Positions 7,353-16,563 of a DNA stretch of 64,000 nucleotides are shown one piece after another (within the stretch, counting starts at the first letter, position 1; the number at the start of each line of letters is the position of its first letter). Source of the stretch: Hellea sp. (GTDB lineage: Bacteria; Pseudomonadota; Alphaproteobacteria; Caulobacterales; Maricaulaceae); contig JABABK010000002.1 in the NCBI GenBank assembly GCA_014238285.1, positions 56,626 through 120,625 of the forward strand. The letters run 5' to 3'. A model generated the notes under the pieces. The model was not told the origin of the DNA. It saw only the letters and a list, made by a program, of their open reading frames with translations, and searched no databases. Both the position numbers and the translations under genes were made by a program.

Positions 7353-8984
7353 GTGTTTGGGCATGGGTGGTTAAAGTTGAATTTTATAAATGAAATAGAC
7401 ATTGACGACATTTATAATGATGTAATCAAATCGGACGTTTTGGGAAAATCTACGCGACGTAAGAAGTTCTTTTATTACTTGCTTGAAAAAAATGCAGTGG
7501 ATGAGACAACCACCATTTCAGCATACGGAATCGCTCTTGATGTTTTTGATCGTTCTGAGGATTTTGACGCGTCTACAGATAGCATTGTACGCGCGGAGAC
7601 CCATCGCCTCCGCAATCGTTTGGAGCTTTATAATGGTAAGGCTTACAAGTATGAAATTTCTTTACCGAAAGGCGGGTTCGGAATTTCAGTAAGAGACGCG
7701 CCTGAAATCGGTGATCGCAAATCGGTAGGCGTAAAAAATTGGAAATTATTTCCATTTGGTATTGCTGCCATTGTTTTGATCTTGGTTTTAGCCGATGGAA
7801 TTTTATTCGGACGGTCTTCACAGCAGGCCTGCGCCGCTGAACGACCTAATATCTTTGTTTCGATAGAGGGTACTACCAATACTATCGAGACGGCAGAGCT
7901 TGCAAAATTTGTATTGGAGACTTCTCAGGCTGTCATTCAGCAACAACAAACATTTCATTTGCTCGAGGCTAAAGAAGATTGCCCGAATAGTCCGACCTAT
8001 GGCTTGAAGATTAATATATTTCCGCGAGGGAAAGAAGTTTATCTGTCGGTGACGGGAGAGCGAAATTCTGATAATAAAAAACTATTTAATTCAATCCACC
8101 GAGTTCAGGAAGTTTCCAATAATGGCAATGACGTTTTTGGATATATTGTGAGTACTATTGGGACTCTTGTAAAACCTGATGGATTGCTGTCAATTGACAC
8201 GCTGGATGGCGAATGGATGAACGAATTGGCAAAAACCAATATGACCTGTTGGGTAGGGACATATACTGCTGGGATTTTGGATAAAAATGAAGACTTCGAC
8301 TCCGCTACACAGTGTTTGGAATATGTTTCCCAAAAAGAACAGGCTTACCCCGAAAACTTGGCTTTATTGGCTTATATGTATGTTCTGCAAGATATTGGGG
8401 CTTTCCCGAATTCAATGTCTCGTGTGGATACGATCGACAACCTGATCGAACGTGGAAAAAAAATCGATTCAATCCGTCATGAATTATTGGGGGCTGAATT
8501 ATTTGCTGAAACTAAAAAATCTGACCGCAGCAATCAAAAAATTAGAGATTTATCTATGCGTATTGGCTCCGAGTTTCCATTGGTTCAAGCTGCCCAATTA
8601 CAACGTTTGCTGACTATGAGCTATACTCTTGGCGAATGGAAGGAGGGTGTGCCTCTTTATGGCTATATGAATACCATTTCCAATCAAAGGGATAATAGTA
8701 TGCTCTTGTTTAAAGTCGGGTACGATTTGCTTTATGAATCACCTGAAACTGCACTGAAGACAGCTATAAAACAATACTCCGTAAACAATATTCACTCAAA
8801 TTTAAATCTGTTGGCCAGTGCAAATTTTGTACAAAACAAGAAACATACTGATAAAGCGCGTGAGGCATTGGCGAGGCTAGGCCTCAATAGTATAGGTGAT
8901 TATATAAAACACATAGAGTCTCGCAGGTTTGAGCCAAAAATTACGGCAAAACTCATCGCGGGCGTGTCCATTGAGGCTCAATGA
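7353..8984 (+). CDS. Single-span membrane protein with N-terminal regulator-like domain
   Basis: The 543-residue protein has a cytoplasmic N-terminal domain of about 125 residues with KKFFYYLLEK, then a SIVRAETHRLRNRLELYN signature. This is the form seen at the N-terminus of many alphaproteobacterial proteins annotated as adenylate cyclase-like or CadC-like regulators with periplasmic or TPR sensor parts. One transmembrane helix follows (about 132-153), then roughly 390 residues with two or three Cys and a helical C-terminal half that could hold degenerate TPR-like repeats. No cyclase domain is present. The start is uncertain: GTG at 7353 or TTG at 7377, which is preceded by a weak GGTGG. It is divergent from nadM. 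A membrane signal sensor is likely; the target is unknown. Confidence 0.6.
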   Translation: MFGHGWLKLNFINEIDIDDIYNDVIKSDVLGKSTRRKKFFYYLLEKNAVDETTTISAYGIALDVFDRSEDFDASTDSIVRAETHRLRNRLELYNGKAYKYEISLPKGGFGISVRDAPEIGDRKSVGVKNWKLFPFGIAAIVLILVLADGILFGRSSQQACAAERPNIFVSIEGTTNTIETAELAKFVLETSQAVIQQQQTFHLLEAKEDCPNSPTYGLKINIFPRGKEVYLSVTGERNSDNKKLFNSIHRVQEVSNNGNDVFGYIVSTIGTLVKPDGLLSIDTLDGEWMNELAKTNMTCWVGTYTAGILDKNEDFDSATQCLEYVSQKEQAYPENLALLAYMYVLQDIGAFPNSMSRVDTIDNLIERGKKIDSIRHELLGAELFAETKKSDRSNQKIRDLSMRIGSEFPLVQAAQLQRLLTMSYTLGEWKEGVPLYGYMNTISNQRDNSMLLFKVGYDLLYESPETALKTAIKQYSVNNIHSNLNLLASANFVQNKKHTDKAREALARLGLNSIGDYIKHIESRRFEPKITAKLIAGVSIEAQ

Positions 8985-8986
8985 TT

Positions 8987-10411
8987 TCAATCCCCAAAAC
9001 TAAACAAGCTCATGCCTCTTGCTCTCTCGTCAAACTGAAGCGATTTTCCAATCGGCGCGTGAGCTCTCTGCCGGCAATTTTGCCTCTCACACACGTAGCA
9101 GTTTATCCCAATTGGCGTTGGTTGTGGGTCGCCCAGGTTGTATTTTTGGGCGTAGGCTAGTCTTGGGGCGTAGGCGATATCACACCCTAATCCAATGGCG
9201 AGCTTTTGGGCGGGTTGATCGTGGGTGGAGCCAGAGCGGGAGACCATTTTGCCAATAGAGAAATAGGTAGTATCATCAGGGAGCTGGATGATCTGGCTGT
9301 GGATACGGCCGGGGTCTTGGAAGCATTCGTGGATATTCCATAGCGGGCAAGCGCCGCCAAGGGCTGAGAAATGGAACCGCCCAGCCGAGAAACGCTTGGA
9401 CACATTGCCAGCCACATCAATGCGGACAAAGAAAAACGGGATACCGCGCGCATCTGGTTTTTGCAGGGTTGTTAGGCGGTGAGCGACTTGTTCAAAGCTG
9501 GTGCCGTATCGACTGGCAAGTAGATCAAGGTCATAGCGTGTGTTCTCGGCGTCTTTTAAAAACCTTGTATAGGGCATGAGCGTAGCGGCGGCAAAGTAAT
9601 TACCAAGGCTTGTGCGGGCGAGACCTTCCGCTTCGGGGCCATGGAGGTTTCCGTCTTTAATGATGCTGTCGATAAGCTCTTTATGTTCCAGCAGTCCGAT
9701 CTGAAAGGCGAGCTGAAACCGGCGGCCCGAACGACGCAATAGCTCTGATAAATTGATCCGCTTTGCGTGTTGATCATAATAGCGCAGCATGCGGGGCATA
9801 ATATCAATGGGGACAATACGAACCCGAATGCCGTGCTTGTCTAGGAGGCGCTCGGTTAGAGAGGCTTGCGGTTCATTCTTATGGGTTTGTAACTCCGCCG
9901 CGAGTGTCTCGGCCTCTTTATCAAGCTCAGGGAAGTAATTACGTTTGGCATGAATAAAACGCCGTACAGATTCGACCGCTTCGGAGCTTTCGCCGAGCAT
10001 TTCGACTTTGTCCCTGTCGGCGGCCATGTTGCCAGCGCGTAGGGATAGTTCTTTGTGTTTTTGGTAAACATGAAGCAGCGCGCGCGCCGTATCCGGGCTG
10101 GCGCCGACGATGTCTTCGGCTTCATTTTTGGAGACAGACATCGTCTTAAATAGTGGGTCGCGCAGAACGTCGTATATTTCAGCCACCAAATGCGCATCGC
10201 CTGTGCCGGTGAACTCTGCGACATTGAAATCATAGAGGTCAGCCATTTTAACCAGAACATTGGCTGACATGGCGCGCTGATTACGCTCCATCAAATTCAT
10301 ATAGCTGGTGGATATGCCGATATCCTGCGCCATCCGCGCCTGGGTCAGGCCTAGGGAGGTACGTAACCTGCGAAGGCGCGGTCCGATGAGGAGTTTTTCT
10401 GATTTAGCCAT
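8987..10411 (-). CDS. ScfR/RamB-type short-chain acyl-CoA transcriptional regulator
   Basis: This 474-residue protein begins with an XRE helix-turn-helix (about 10-65: RLRTSLGLTQARMAQDIGIS then YMNLMER), continues with an ImmA/IrrE-like (DUF955) central domain and ends with the DUF2083 domain that carries NCYVCERQNCRQRA. This architecture defines the ScfR group, which includes RamB of Corynebacterium and PccR of Rhodobacter, regulators of acetate and propionate metabolism that sense short-chain acyl-CoA. It is divergent from aceB-aceA across a 150-bp region packed with TTTACA-type repeats, the first of which lie 2 nt from its own start codon. Control of the glyoxylate shunt and autoregulation are therefore strong inferences. 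Confidence 0.88.
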   Translation of the reverse strand: MAKSEKLLIGPRLRRLRTSLGLTQARMAQDIGISTSYMNLMERNQRAMSANVLVKMADLYDFNVAEFTGTGDAHLVAEIYDVLRDPLFKTMSVSKNEAEDIVGASPDTARALLHVYQKHKELSLRAGNMAADRDKVEMLGESSEAVESVRRFIHAKRNYFPELDKEAETLAAELQTHKNEPQASLTERLLDKHGIRVRIVPIDIMPRMLRYYDQHAKRINLSELLRRSGRRFQLAFQIGLLEHKELIDSIIKDGNLHGPEAEGLARTSLGNYFAAATLMPYTRFLKDAENTRYDLDLLASRYGTSFEQVAHRLTTLQKPDARGIPFFFVRIDVAGNVSKRFSAGRFHFSALGGACPLWNIHECFQDPGRIHSQIIQLPDDTTYFSIGKMVSRSGSTHDQPAQKLAIGLGCDIAYAPRLAYAQKYNLGDPQPTPIGINCYVCERQNCRQRAHAPIGKSLQFDERARGMSLFSFGD

Positions 10412-10413
10412 GT

Positions 10414-10540
10414 ATTTACAACATTTACATTAATACGAATATTTACTTTACAAAGTTTACATAAATACCTTCAAAACTCAAGGGTTATGTGGAATTTCGT
10501 TGGTTTTTGTAAATATTGTGAATATAAAAACTTTACAAAC
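10414..10540. promoter_or_regulatory. Operator cluster between scfR-like gene and aceB
   Basis: The region holds ATTTACA twice (10414-10420, 10423-10429), then TTTACAAA followed by TTTACAT (10447-10462), TTTGTAAA (10506-10513) and TTTACAAA again (10532-10539). These resemble the TTTGCAAA-type sites bound by RamB/PccR regulators, with A or T at the variable position. Copies near each end could repress both divergent promoters. The assignment to the neighbouring regulator is inference from position and motif similarity. Confidence 0.6.
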
Positions 10541-10561
10541 AGTCATTCAATGGAGTCTGCA

Positions 10562-12190
10562 ATGTCAGAAGGTACTATCGACAACCCAATCCCGCGTCAC
10601 CGGGTGTTGGCGAAAGTGGTCAAGCCTCGCGGTGATCGTTATGACGAAGTCTTGACTCCAGATGCGTTATTGTTCCTTGCCGACCTTGAGCGCCGTTTTG
10701 GCCCGCAGCGCAGGATATTGCTGGATAATCGTCGTTTTATGCAGGAGCGCTTTGATGACGGTGAAATGCCGGTTCAGCCCCCTGAAACCCAGCATATCCG
10801 TAATTCTGTCTGGGAAGTTGCGCCTTGTCCATCAGCACTCCAAGATCGCCGGGTAGAAATTACAGGCCCTGTTGATCGTAAAATGATGATCAACGCCCTG
10901 AACTGCGGCGCCAAAGTCTTTATGGCTGATTTCGAAGATGCTTCATCTCCAACTTTTGCCAATATGATCGAAGGCCAGATCAACATGATGGATTATGCGA
11001 GAGGCACACTGTCATTAAAAACTGAAAAGAAATCTTATACACTCAATGATGAAACTGCGACCTTGATGGTTCGACCTCGTGGTTGGCATCTTGAAGAGCA
11101 CGGCATCACGGTTGATGGTAAGCCAATGTCGGCGTCTCTTGTGGATTTTGGTCTACATATTTTCCACAATGGCAAATTACTCGCTGATAGCGGCCGCGGA
11201 CCTTTCTACTATCTTCCAAAAATGGAAAGCTATCAAGAAGCGCGTTTGTGGAACGATGTTTTCAACTTTGCGCAGGTTTTTGTCGATATTCCAAATGGCA
11301 CGATCAAAACAACTGTCTTGATCGAAACTTTGCCAGCGGCCTTCCAAATGGAAGAAATTCTTTATGTTCTTCGTAATCACATCACTGGTCTGAACTGTGG
11401 CCGTTGGGATTATATCTTCAGCTATATCAAAACCCTGCGTAATCATAAGAAGTTCGTTCTGCCCGAACGCGCCCAAGTTGGTATGGACCGGGATTTCCTT
11501 AAAGCTTATTCCGAGCGCCTTATAGAAGTTTGTCACAAGCGCCGCGCCCACGCTATGGGCGGGATGGCTGCTCAAATTCCGGTTAAGAATAACCCGGAAG
11601 CTAATACGGCAGCTTTTTCCAAGGTTCGCGCCGATAAACTTCGTGAAGCTCGCGCGGGTCATGATGGGACTTGGGTGGCTCACCCGGACCTCGTGCCTGT
11701 TGCCATGGAAGTTTTTGATGCTGAAATGCCAAAGAAACACCAAATTCACAGCAAGCGCGCTTACCCGCGTATTTCAGATGAAGCCCTATTATCGCCTCAC
11801 AGCGGAACGATAACAGAAGCGGGCATTCGCACGAATATTTCTGTTGGGGTTCAGTATATTGCCGCTTGGCTTTGTGGCCGCGGCGCTGTGCCGATCCACA
11901 ATCTGATGGAAGATGCTGCGACGGCGGAAATTTCCCGCACCCAAATCTGGCAATGGTTACGTCACAAGGCCGCGATCGTCATGGCCGAAGGTTCAGACGG
12001 TGTCATGACAACAGAGCTGTTTAGCAAAATGTTCGATGAAGAACTGGATGCTATGAAAGAAGAAATGGGCCGCGATGCCTATATTGCCGGCCGCTTCCCA
12101 GAAGCCGCCAGAGTATTCGAAAAGTCAGCGACATCCGTCGATCTGCCTGAATTTTTAACCCTCCCTGCCTACGAAATATTGGAGAAATAA
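10562..12190 (+). CDS. aceB: Malate synthase A
   Basis: Malate synthase condenses glyoxylate with acetyl-CoA, the second glyoxylate-shunt step. The protein is of the A type (about 542 residues): it shows RPRGWHLEEHG, a KMES metal/substrate stretch, LIETLPAAFQMEEI, GLNCGRWDYIFS and the MGGMAAQIP loop, all usual for the family. The ORF track begins at 10487, but that extension would run through the operator repeats. The ATG at 10562 with GGAG six nt upstream gives the family length and is chosen. It is followed after one base by aceA, so the two shunt enzymes are co-transcribed and probably controlled by the divergent ScfR-like regulator. Confidence 0.96.
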   Translation: MSEGTIDNPIPRHRVLAKVVKPRGDRYDEVLTPDALLFLADLERRFGPQRRILLDNRRFMQERFDDGEMPVQPPETQHIRNSVWEVAPCPSALQDRRVEITGPVDRKMMINALNCGAKVFMADFEDASSPTFANMIEGQINMMDYARGTLSLKTEKKSYTLNDETATLMVRPRGWHLEEHGITVDGKPMSASLVDFGLHIFHNGKLLADSGRGPFYYLPKMESYQEARLWNDVFNFAQVFVDIPNGTIKTTVLIETLPAAFQMEEILYVLRNHITGLNCGRWDYIFSYIKTLRNHKKFVLPERAQVGMDRDFLKAYSERLIEVCHKRRAHAMGGMAAQIPVKNNPEANTAAFSKVRADKLREARAGHDGTWVAHPDLVPVAMEVFDAEMPKKHQIHSKRAYPRISDEALLSPHSGTITEAGIRTNISVGVQYIAAWLCGRGAVPIHNLMEDAATAEISRTQIWQWLRHKAAIVMAEGSDGVMTTELFSKMFDEELDAMKEEMGRDAYIAGRFPEAARVFEKSATSVDLPEFLTLPAYEILEK

Positions 12191-12191
12191 C

Positions 12192-13784
12192 ATGTCCCGT
12201 CTTACTTATAATCAAACACTTGCCGAGCTAAACAACCGTTACCCTAATGGTATTCCTGGCGGTATTAATCCTGATGATGTTGCACAGGTTAAACTGCAAA
12301 ACACATATTCAACGCACCTTGATATAGCCAAAGAGATGGCAACATTGATGCGCAAAGATATGGCAGAATATGATGCTGACAAATCCAAGTTCACGCAGTC
12401 GCTTGGTTGTTGGTCTGGTTTTCACGCCATGCAAATGATGCGCGCCATCAAGCGTCAAAAAGGATCTTTGGACAAAGCTTATGTCTATCTTTCCGGCTGG
12501 ATGGTTGCGGGTCTTCGCAACCGTTTCGGTCACTTGCCTGATCAGTCCATGCATGAAAAGACCTCCGTTGTTGATTTGATCCAAGAGATCTACACATCAC
12601 TGCGACAGGCTGACGAAGTTGAGCTTAACGATCTATTTGCTGAGCTAAAAACGACCAATGACCGCGCGGCTGTGATTGCGAAAATCGACGCCCACGAATC
12701 ATATGTACGTCCAATCATCGCCGATATCGATGCTGGTTTTGGCAATGTCCACGCGACTTACTTGCTGGCTAAAGAAATGATCAAAGCGGGGGCTTGTTGT
12801 ATCCAGATTGAAAATCAGGTTTCTGATGCCAAGCAATGCGGCCACCAAGATGGTAAGGTTACTGTGCCGCGCGAAGATTTCATCGAGAAACTCCGGGCTT
12901 GTCGCATGGCGTTTGAAGAACTCGGCGTCAATGACGGCGTTATTGTTGCCCGTACCGATAGCCTCGGGGCAGGCCTGACACAGAAAATTCCTGTGTCCCG
13001 CGAAGCTGGTGATCATGCCGCAGAATATACAAAGTGGCTTGAGACAACACCTGTTGCCGATTCTCCACTAGAAGACGGCGAAGTCGCTATTCAGCTGAAC
13101 GGCGAGCTTGTTAAGCCAACACGACTTCCAAATGGCCTTTATCGCTTCAAAGCTGACACGGGTATTGATCGTGTAGTCGAGGATTGCATTACATCACTGC
13201 GTGATGGCGGTGCTGATCTTCTTTGGATCGAAACAGCCACGCCAAATGTTGCGGCTATTGCTGCCATGGTGAACAAAGTGAAAGAAGTCGTGCCGGATGC
13301 TAAGCTGACATACAACAACTCACCTAGTTTTAACTGGACGCTAAACTTGCGGAAGCAAGTCCGCGCAGATTGGATTGCGTCGGGCAAGATTAAAGCGGCC
13401 GATTATGACGAAGCGCGTCTGATGTCTGCTGATTTTGATAATGATCCGCTCGGTATTGAAGCTGATCGCCGTTTGCAGAACTTCCAAACGGATATCTCCC
13501 GTGAAGCTGGTGTGTTCCATAACTTGATCACACTACCAACTTTCCACGGCACAGCCAAGCTTATGAATGATTTGTCAGAAGGTTACTTTGGCGATCAGAA
13601 AATGCTGGCCTATGTCAAAAACATTCAGCGCCAAGAAATCCGTACTGGCGTCTCAGCTGTGAAACACCAGCATGAAGTCGGCTCTGACCTTGGTGATACC
13701 TTCAAGGAAATGACTGGCGGTGAACGCGCGCTTAAAGCTGGCGGTGCACACAACACAATGAACCAGTTCGCAAACGTTGCGTAA
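12192..13784 (+). CDS. aceA: Isocitrate lyase (long AceA subfamily)
   Basis: Isocitrate lyase splits isocitrate to glyoxylate and succinate. The 530-residue length and the active loop KQCGHQDGKV (rather than KKCGH of E. coli AceA) place it in the longer subfamily also found in Pseudomonas aeruginosa. PIIADIDAGFGN, QIENQVSD, VARTDSLGAG, WIETATPN and TYNNSPSFNW are all present, so metal and substrate sites look intact. The gene starts one base after the aceB stop codon. Downstream lies an intergenic repeat with strong hairpins that may end the transcript. Confidence 0.97.
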   Translation: MSRLTYNQTLAELNNRYPNGIPGGINPDDVAQVKLQNTYSTHLDIAKEMATLMRKDMAEYDADKSKFTQSLGCWSGFHAMQMMRAIKRQKGSLDKAYVYLSGWMVAGLRNRFGHLPDQSMHEKTSVVDLIQEIYTSLRQADEVELNDLFAELKTTNDRAAVIAKIDAHESYVRPIIADIDAGFGNVHATYLLAKEMIKAGACCIQIENQVSDAKQCGHQDGKVTVPREDFIEKLRACRMAFEELGVNDGVIVARTDSLGAGLTQKIPVSREAGDHAAEYTKWLETTPVADSPLEDGEVAIQLNGELVKPTRLPNGLYRFKADTGIDRVVEDCITSLRDGGADLLWIETATPNVAAIAAMVNKVKEVVPDAKLTYNNSPSFNWTLNLRKQVRADWIASGKIKAADYDEARLMSADFDNDPLGIEADRRLQNFQTDISREAGVFHNLITLPTFHGTAKLMNDLSEGYFGDQKMLAYVKNIQRQEIRTGVSAVKHQHEVGSDLGDTFKEMTGGERALKAGGAHNTMNQFANVA

Positions 13785-13789
13785 TTTGT

Positions 13790-13896
13790 CTTCCCCTGCT
13801 TGCGGGGGAAGTGGGCTTTTGATGTAGTCAAAAGGTCGATGGGGGCGTGTCCCCCTCCGCCCGCTACGTGGACACCTCCCCCGTAAACGGGAGAGG
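13790..13896 (-). repeat. Palindromic intergenic repeat, family A (copy 1)
   Basis: About 107 bp with a hairpin at each end (CTTCCCC...GGGGGAAG and CTCCCCCG...CGGGAG) and a middle part GGTCGATGGGGG. A second copy in opposite orientation lies at 32233-32375: shared words are ACTTCCCCC, CCCCCATCGACCTTTTG and GGGGGAGGTG. The rest of the gap from 13897 to 14101 holds only a poly-pyrimidine stretch and AT-rich DNA in which I see no gene. Confidence 0.75.
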
Positions 13897-14101
13897 ACAT
13901 AAAAGAAATTCTCTCTTACTCGCCGCCCTCTTAGGGGTGGTTTTTTTGTTTTTCGATTAAAGGGCAAATATTTGTCGATTATTTGTTGGAGGTTGGTTTG
14001 GTAGCTACATTGCTTGCTAAATAGTATTAAATTTGACCTTTTTAAGAATTAAATCACCATGATCCCCAACTGGAAGTTAACATCTTATTACTAGTGTCAT
14101 T

Positions 14102-14119
14102 CCAAGCATTTTTGCTTGG
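14102..14119 (+). other. Hairpin just upstream of the TadG-like gene
   Basis: CCAAGCA and TGCTTGG form a perfect 7-bp stem with a TTTT loop, ending 10 nt before the chosen ATG at 14130. It could affect translation start or mark the end of the leader. It may also simply be a decayed terminator. Confidence 0.4.
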
Positions 14120-14129
14120 TGGCTGGATT

Positions 14130-15158
14130 ATGAGTGGTGTTCTCGAAAAACTTCGTACTGACGTTAGCGGACAGTTCGCAATATTTTTTGCTATTTGTGC
14201 AATGGTTTTGGTCGCTGGAATTGGCATAGCAGTCGACAACAGTCAGTTTTCAACACAACAAGAACGGGCGCAATCTGTATTGGACATTGCAGCATTAGCA
14301 ATCGCAGATAATTATCTAACAAACAATCCTAGCGTTACTGATAAAGAGCTGAAGGCTTTCATCAACAATAACTTTGATAAGGAGATGGGGAGTTCCCTAA
14401 AGGCCATAACCCATAAAATAAATGGGAGTGGTCATCTTCAGGTATCTAGTAACCTAAAAGTAGATCCATTCTTTGGTCGAATTTTTGGAGTTGATAAATA
14501 TCAAACCAACGTAGAATCGGTTGTTAATTTACCGAATAATCCAAATGTTAACGAGGTTAATGTGGCTATTGGCTGGGACGCGTCGACATCAATGACCTCA
14601 TTGTTGCCCAATGTTAAGTCTGCAGTTTTGACCCTTAACACGGAATTAGTGGCAAACGATTTTGATGGTGAACTCTCCATCTTTCCTTATTCGCAATATG
14701 AAACCAATCGAAATATTGCAACGCTTATGTCTGAAAGGGACCTGAAGCTAGATAGTGCATATATAGAAAATTTTATTACAAATGTAGATATTATGACTAG
14801 CGGACCAGCCCACACAAATGGCGGAGCTGCTTGTGGGTGGGAGACCATTGCGCAAGCCAATGAGACTATTGAAACGGTTCATTCGGATGATTTAAATGTA
14901 ATATTTTTCATGCATGATGGTGATGGTTTCTGCGGCGCAGATGACAAAATATTAGAGCAATGTCAGATCGTACGAGACCGAGGAATTATCTTGATCGCCG
15001 TTCGCTTTGGGTTTTACTCGACCAAGGAGCAATTGTTCTTGGACTGCGTTGGAGGCGATACTTCCAAATATTTCTATGTTGATTCAGCGGAAACAGCGAT
15101 TCAGGCATTCCTAGGCGGCACATTTGGTGAACGGGAAGAAAAATATATTGTGCGCTAG
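14130..15158 (+). CDS. TadG-like pilus-assembly/VWA domain protein
   Basis: About 342 residues. The N-terminal part GQFAIFFAICAMVLVAGIGIAVD is the TadE/TadG prepilin-like membrane segment, followed by the STQQERAQSVLDIAALAIA stretch typical of TadG N-terminal domains. The C-terminal two thirds is a von Willebrand factor A-like domain with a MIDAS-type DASTS motif in the first strand (around residue 155) and a FFMHDGDGFCG strand. TadG proteins assist Flp/Tad pilus assembly or anchoring, but no other tad gene is near, so this is an orphan copy and its role is open. The ORF track start at 14094 includes 12 residues of hairpin sequence; the ATG at 14130 is preferred. Confidence 0.75.
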   Translation: MSGVLEKLRTDVSGQFAIFFAICAMVLVAGIGIAVDNSQFSTQQERAQSVLDIAALAIADNYLTNNPSVTDKELKAFINNNFDKEMGSSLKAITHKINGSGHLQVSSNLKVDPFFGRIFGVDKYQTNVESVVNLPNNPNVNEVNVAIGWDASTSMTSLLPNVKSAVLTLNTELVANDFDGELSIFPYSQYETNRNIATLMSERDLKLDSAYIENFITNVDIMTSGPAHTNGGAACGWETIAQANETIETVHSDDLNVIFFMHDGDGFCGADDKILEQCQIVRDRGIILIAVRFGFYSTKEQLFLDCVGGDTSKYFYVDSAETAIQAFLGGTFGEREEKYIVR

Positions 15159-15314
15159 GAGACAATTGGCGGTACTGCTCAGTTCTGGTTATTAATGAAC
15201 TTGGATCTATTATCACTCAGCATGTTTTTGACAATTAGCTGTGGATGCAACGTGAGCAGCGTGACATATTCAAACTCCATCATAGACTGTCCTCTTTGAA
15301 GGCGAGTTTTACGT

Positions 15315-16556
15315 CTATTGAGTTGCTGGCTTAAGAAGGAAAAGCGGGCCTTTCCAGTCGGGGCCAGCTCGAGAAACTAATATAGAATTTTCATTATAGG
15401 CCCAAATACTACCGGTTCCGGTAGATGTTTCGCCGAGCCAGAGATGATTTTTAAAATCTGGACCGAATATAATGAAGTCGCCTAAATAAGTGTTTGTTTC
15501 TGAATTAAATATGAGATTGGTTCCGAGATAAATATCTTGAATTCCATCTAGGTTAGCATCAAAAAACTCTAAAGAAAATTTTCTGCTAAAGTTCTCGGGC
15601 GGTTTAGAAACTTTACCAATGGGCTCAATAAGTTTGATTAAATCAATATGTTGGGCTTCCAAAGAGAATGGGTTCGCAGCTATTCCGGAATTATGGAAAA
15701 TATTTAATACGTCATTGCGACTGATAAAGGTTAGATCTGGTTTCCCGTCCTTGTTAAAGTCTCGGCTACTAACGTCCCACCATTTCAATTCAACCGCGCC
15801 TAAGGACTCCGTTATGTCTTTGAAAACACCATTTTGATTGAGAAATATTTTTGACTGTTTTTTAGAATTACAAAGCGCTGTTCCGTCAAATGTATCGCCA
15901 TCCCAGTCGGCAAACTCTAAGCAGTTCGCGCCAAGTGTGGAAAAGCCATATGCGTCTGACTTTTTTAAACGTTGCCCGTCTTCATTGATGTAAATAGCAC
16001 TTTCATTTTTCTTGTCATCTTTTCGTGTCCCCCAATTGGCGACAAAAAGATCAGGGTAGGCGTCACCATTGAAATTAAAAAATCGAGCTTCCCGGCCTCG
16101 GCCAAACGGGTCTTCTGCGCCGTGACCATCTTGCAATGCTAACATTCCGTCTCCAGTGTTTCGGAAGAGTTGATTATTGCCGGTGCCTTCACCTTCAGTG
16201 CTGCCAACAGAGCAAAATATATCGATCCTGCCGTCTTGGTCATAGTCTGCACTATCGCAGCCATGACGATCCGCATGATTGAATTGATAGGGGGCGGGTG
16301 AGAAGTTTGTAGCTCCCCGATAGTATTTTTCAATTTTCCCGCCATGCCCATGAGGATAAACATCAAGATGTCCGTCCCCATTTATATCATCGACCAGAAG
16401 ACCGTAAATAGAGCGTGACTCTACTAAGACCTGTTCGCAATAATTTGGGAGTGCGAAACTGTCTGTGCAGATGTATTGATCGGCAAATTTGTTTTGGCAG
16501 CTCGATAAAGTGAGAGTTGCTAGTGGCAGGCATAAGATAAAATTTCTAAGCGTCAC
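15315..16556 (-). CDS. FG-GAP/VCBS repeat lipoprotein
   Basis: The 413-residue product has a lipoprotein signal with lipobox LSSC (Cys20). The mature part carries several calcium-binding beta-propeller motifs of the D-x-D/N-x-D-G-x-x-D type: DINGDGHLD, DYDQDGRID, FNGDAYPD, DWDGDTFD, DFNKDGKPD and DANLDGIQD. Such integrin-like FG-GAP/VCBS repeats form a seven-bladed surface propeller used in binding or adhesion; the ligand is unknown. It starts with GTG, 7 nt after the stop codon of the upstream aminopeptidase, so it is probably co-transcribed with it although no functional link is obvious. Confidence 0.8.
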   Translation of the reverse strand: MTLRNFILCLPLATLTLSSCQNKFADQYICTDSFALPNYCEQVLVESRSIYGLLVDDINGDGHLDVYPHGHGGKIEKYYRGATNFSPAPYQFNHADRHGCDSADYDQDGRIDIFCSVGSTEGEGTGNNQLFRNTGDGMLALQDGHGAEDPFGRGREARFFNFNGDAYPDLFVANWGTRKDDKKNESAIYINEDGQRLKKSDAYGFSTLGANCLEFADWDGDTFDGTALCNSKKQSKIFLNQNGVFKDITESLGAVELKWWDVSSRDFNKDGKPDLTFISRNDVLNIFHNSGIAANPFSLEAQHIDLIKLIEPIGKVSKPPENFSRKFSLEFFDANLDGIQDIYLGTNLIFNSETNTYLGDFIIFGPDFKNHLWLGETSTGTGSIWAYNENSILVSRAGPDWKGPLFLLKPATQ

Positions 16557-16563
16557 CCGTAAT

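Noticed and set aside
10487-10561. N-terminal extension of malate synthase in the ORF track
   Set aside because: It lies in the operator region and would lengthen the protein beyond the family; the ATG at 10562 has a good ribosome-binding site.
11177-11749. 190-aa minus-strand ORF inside aceB
   Set aside because: It lies fully within the conserved malate synthase gene and reads as low-complexity basic/aromatic sequence without motif.
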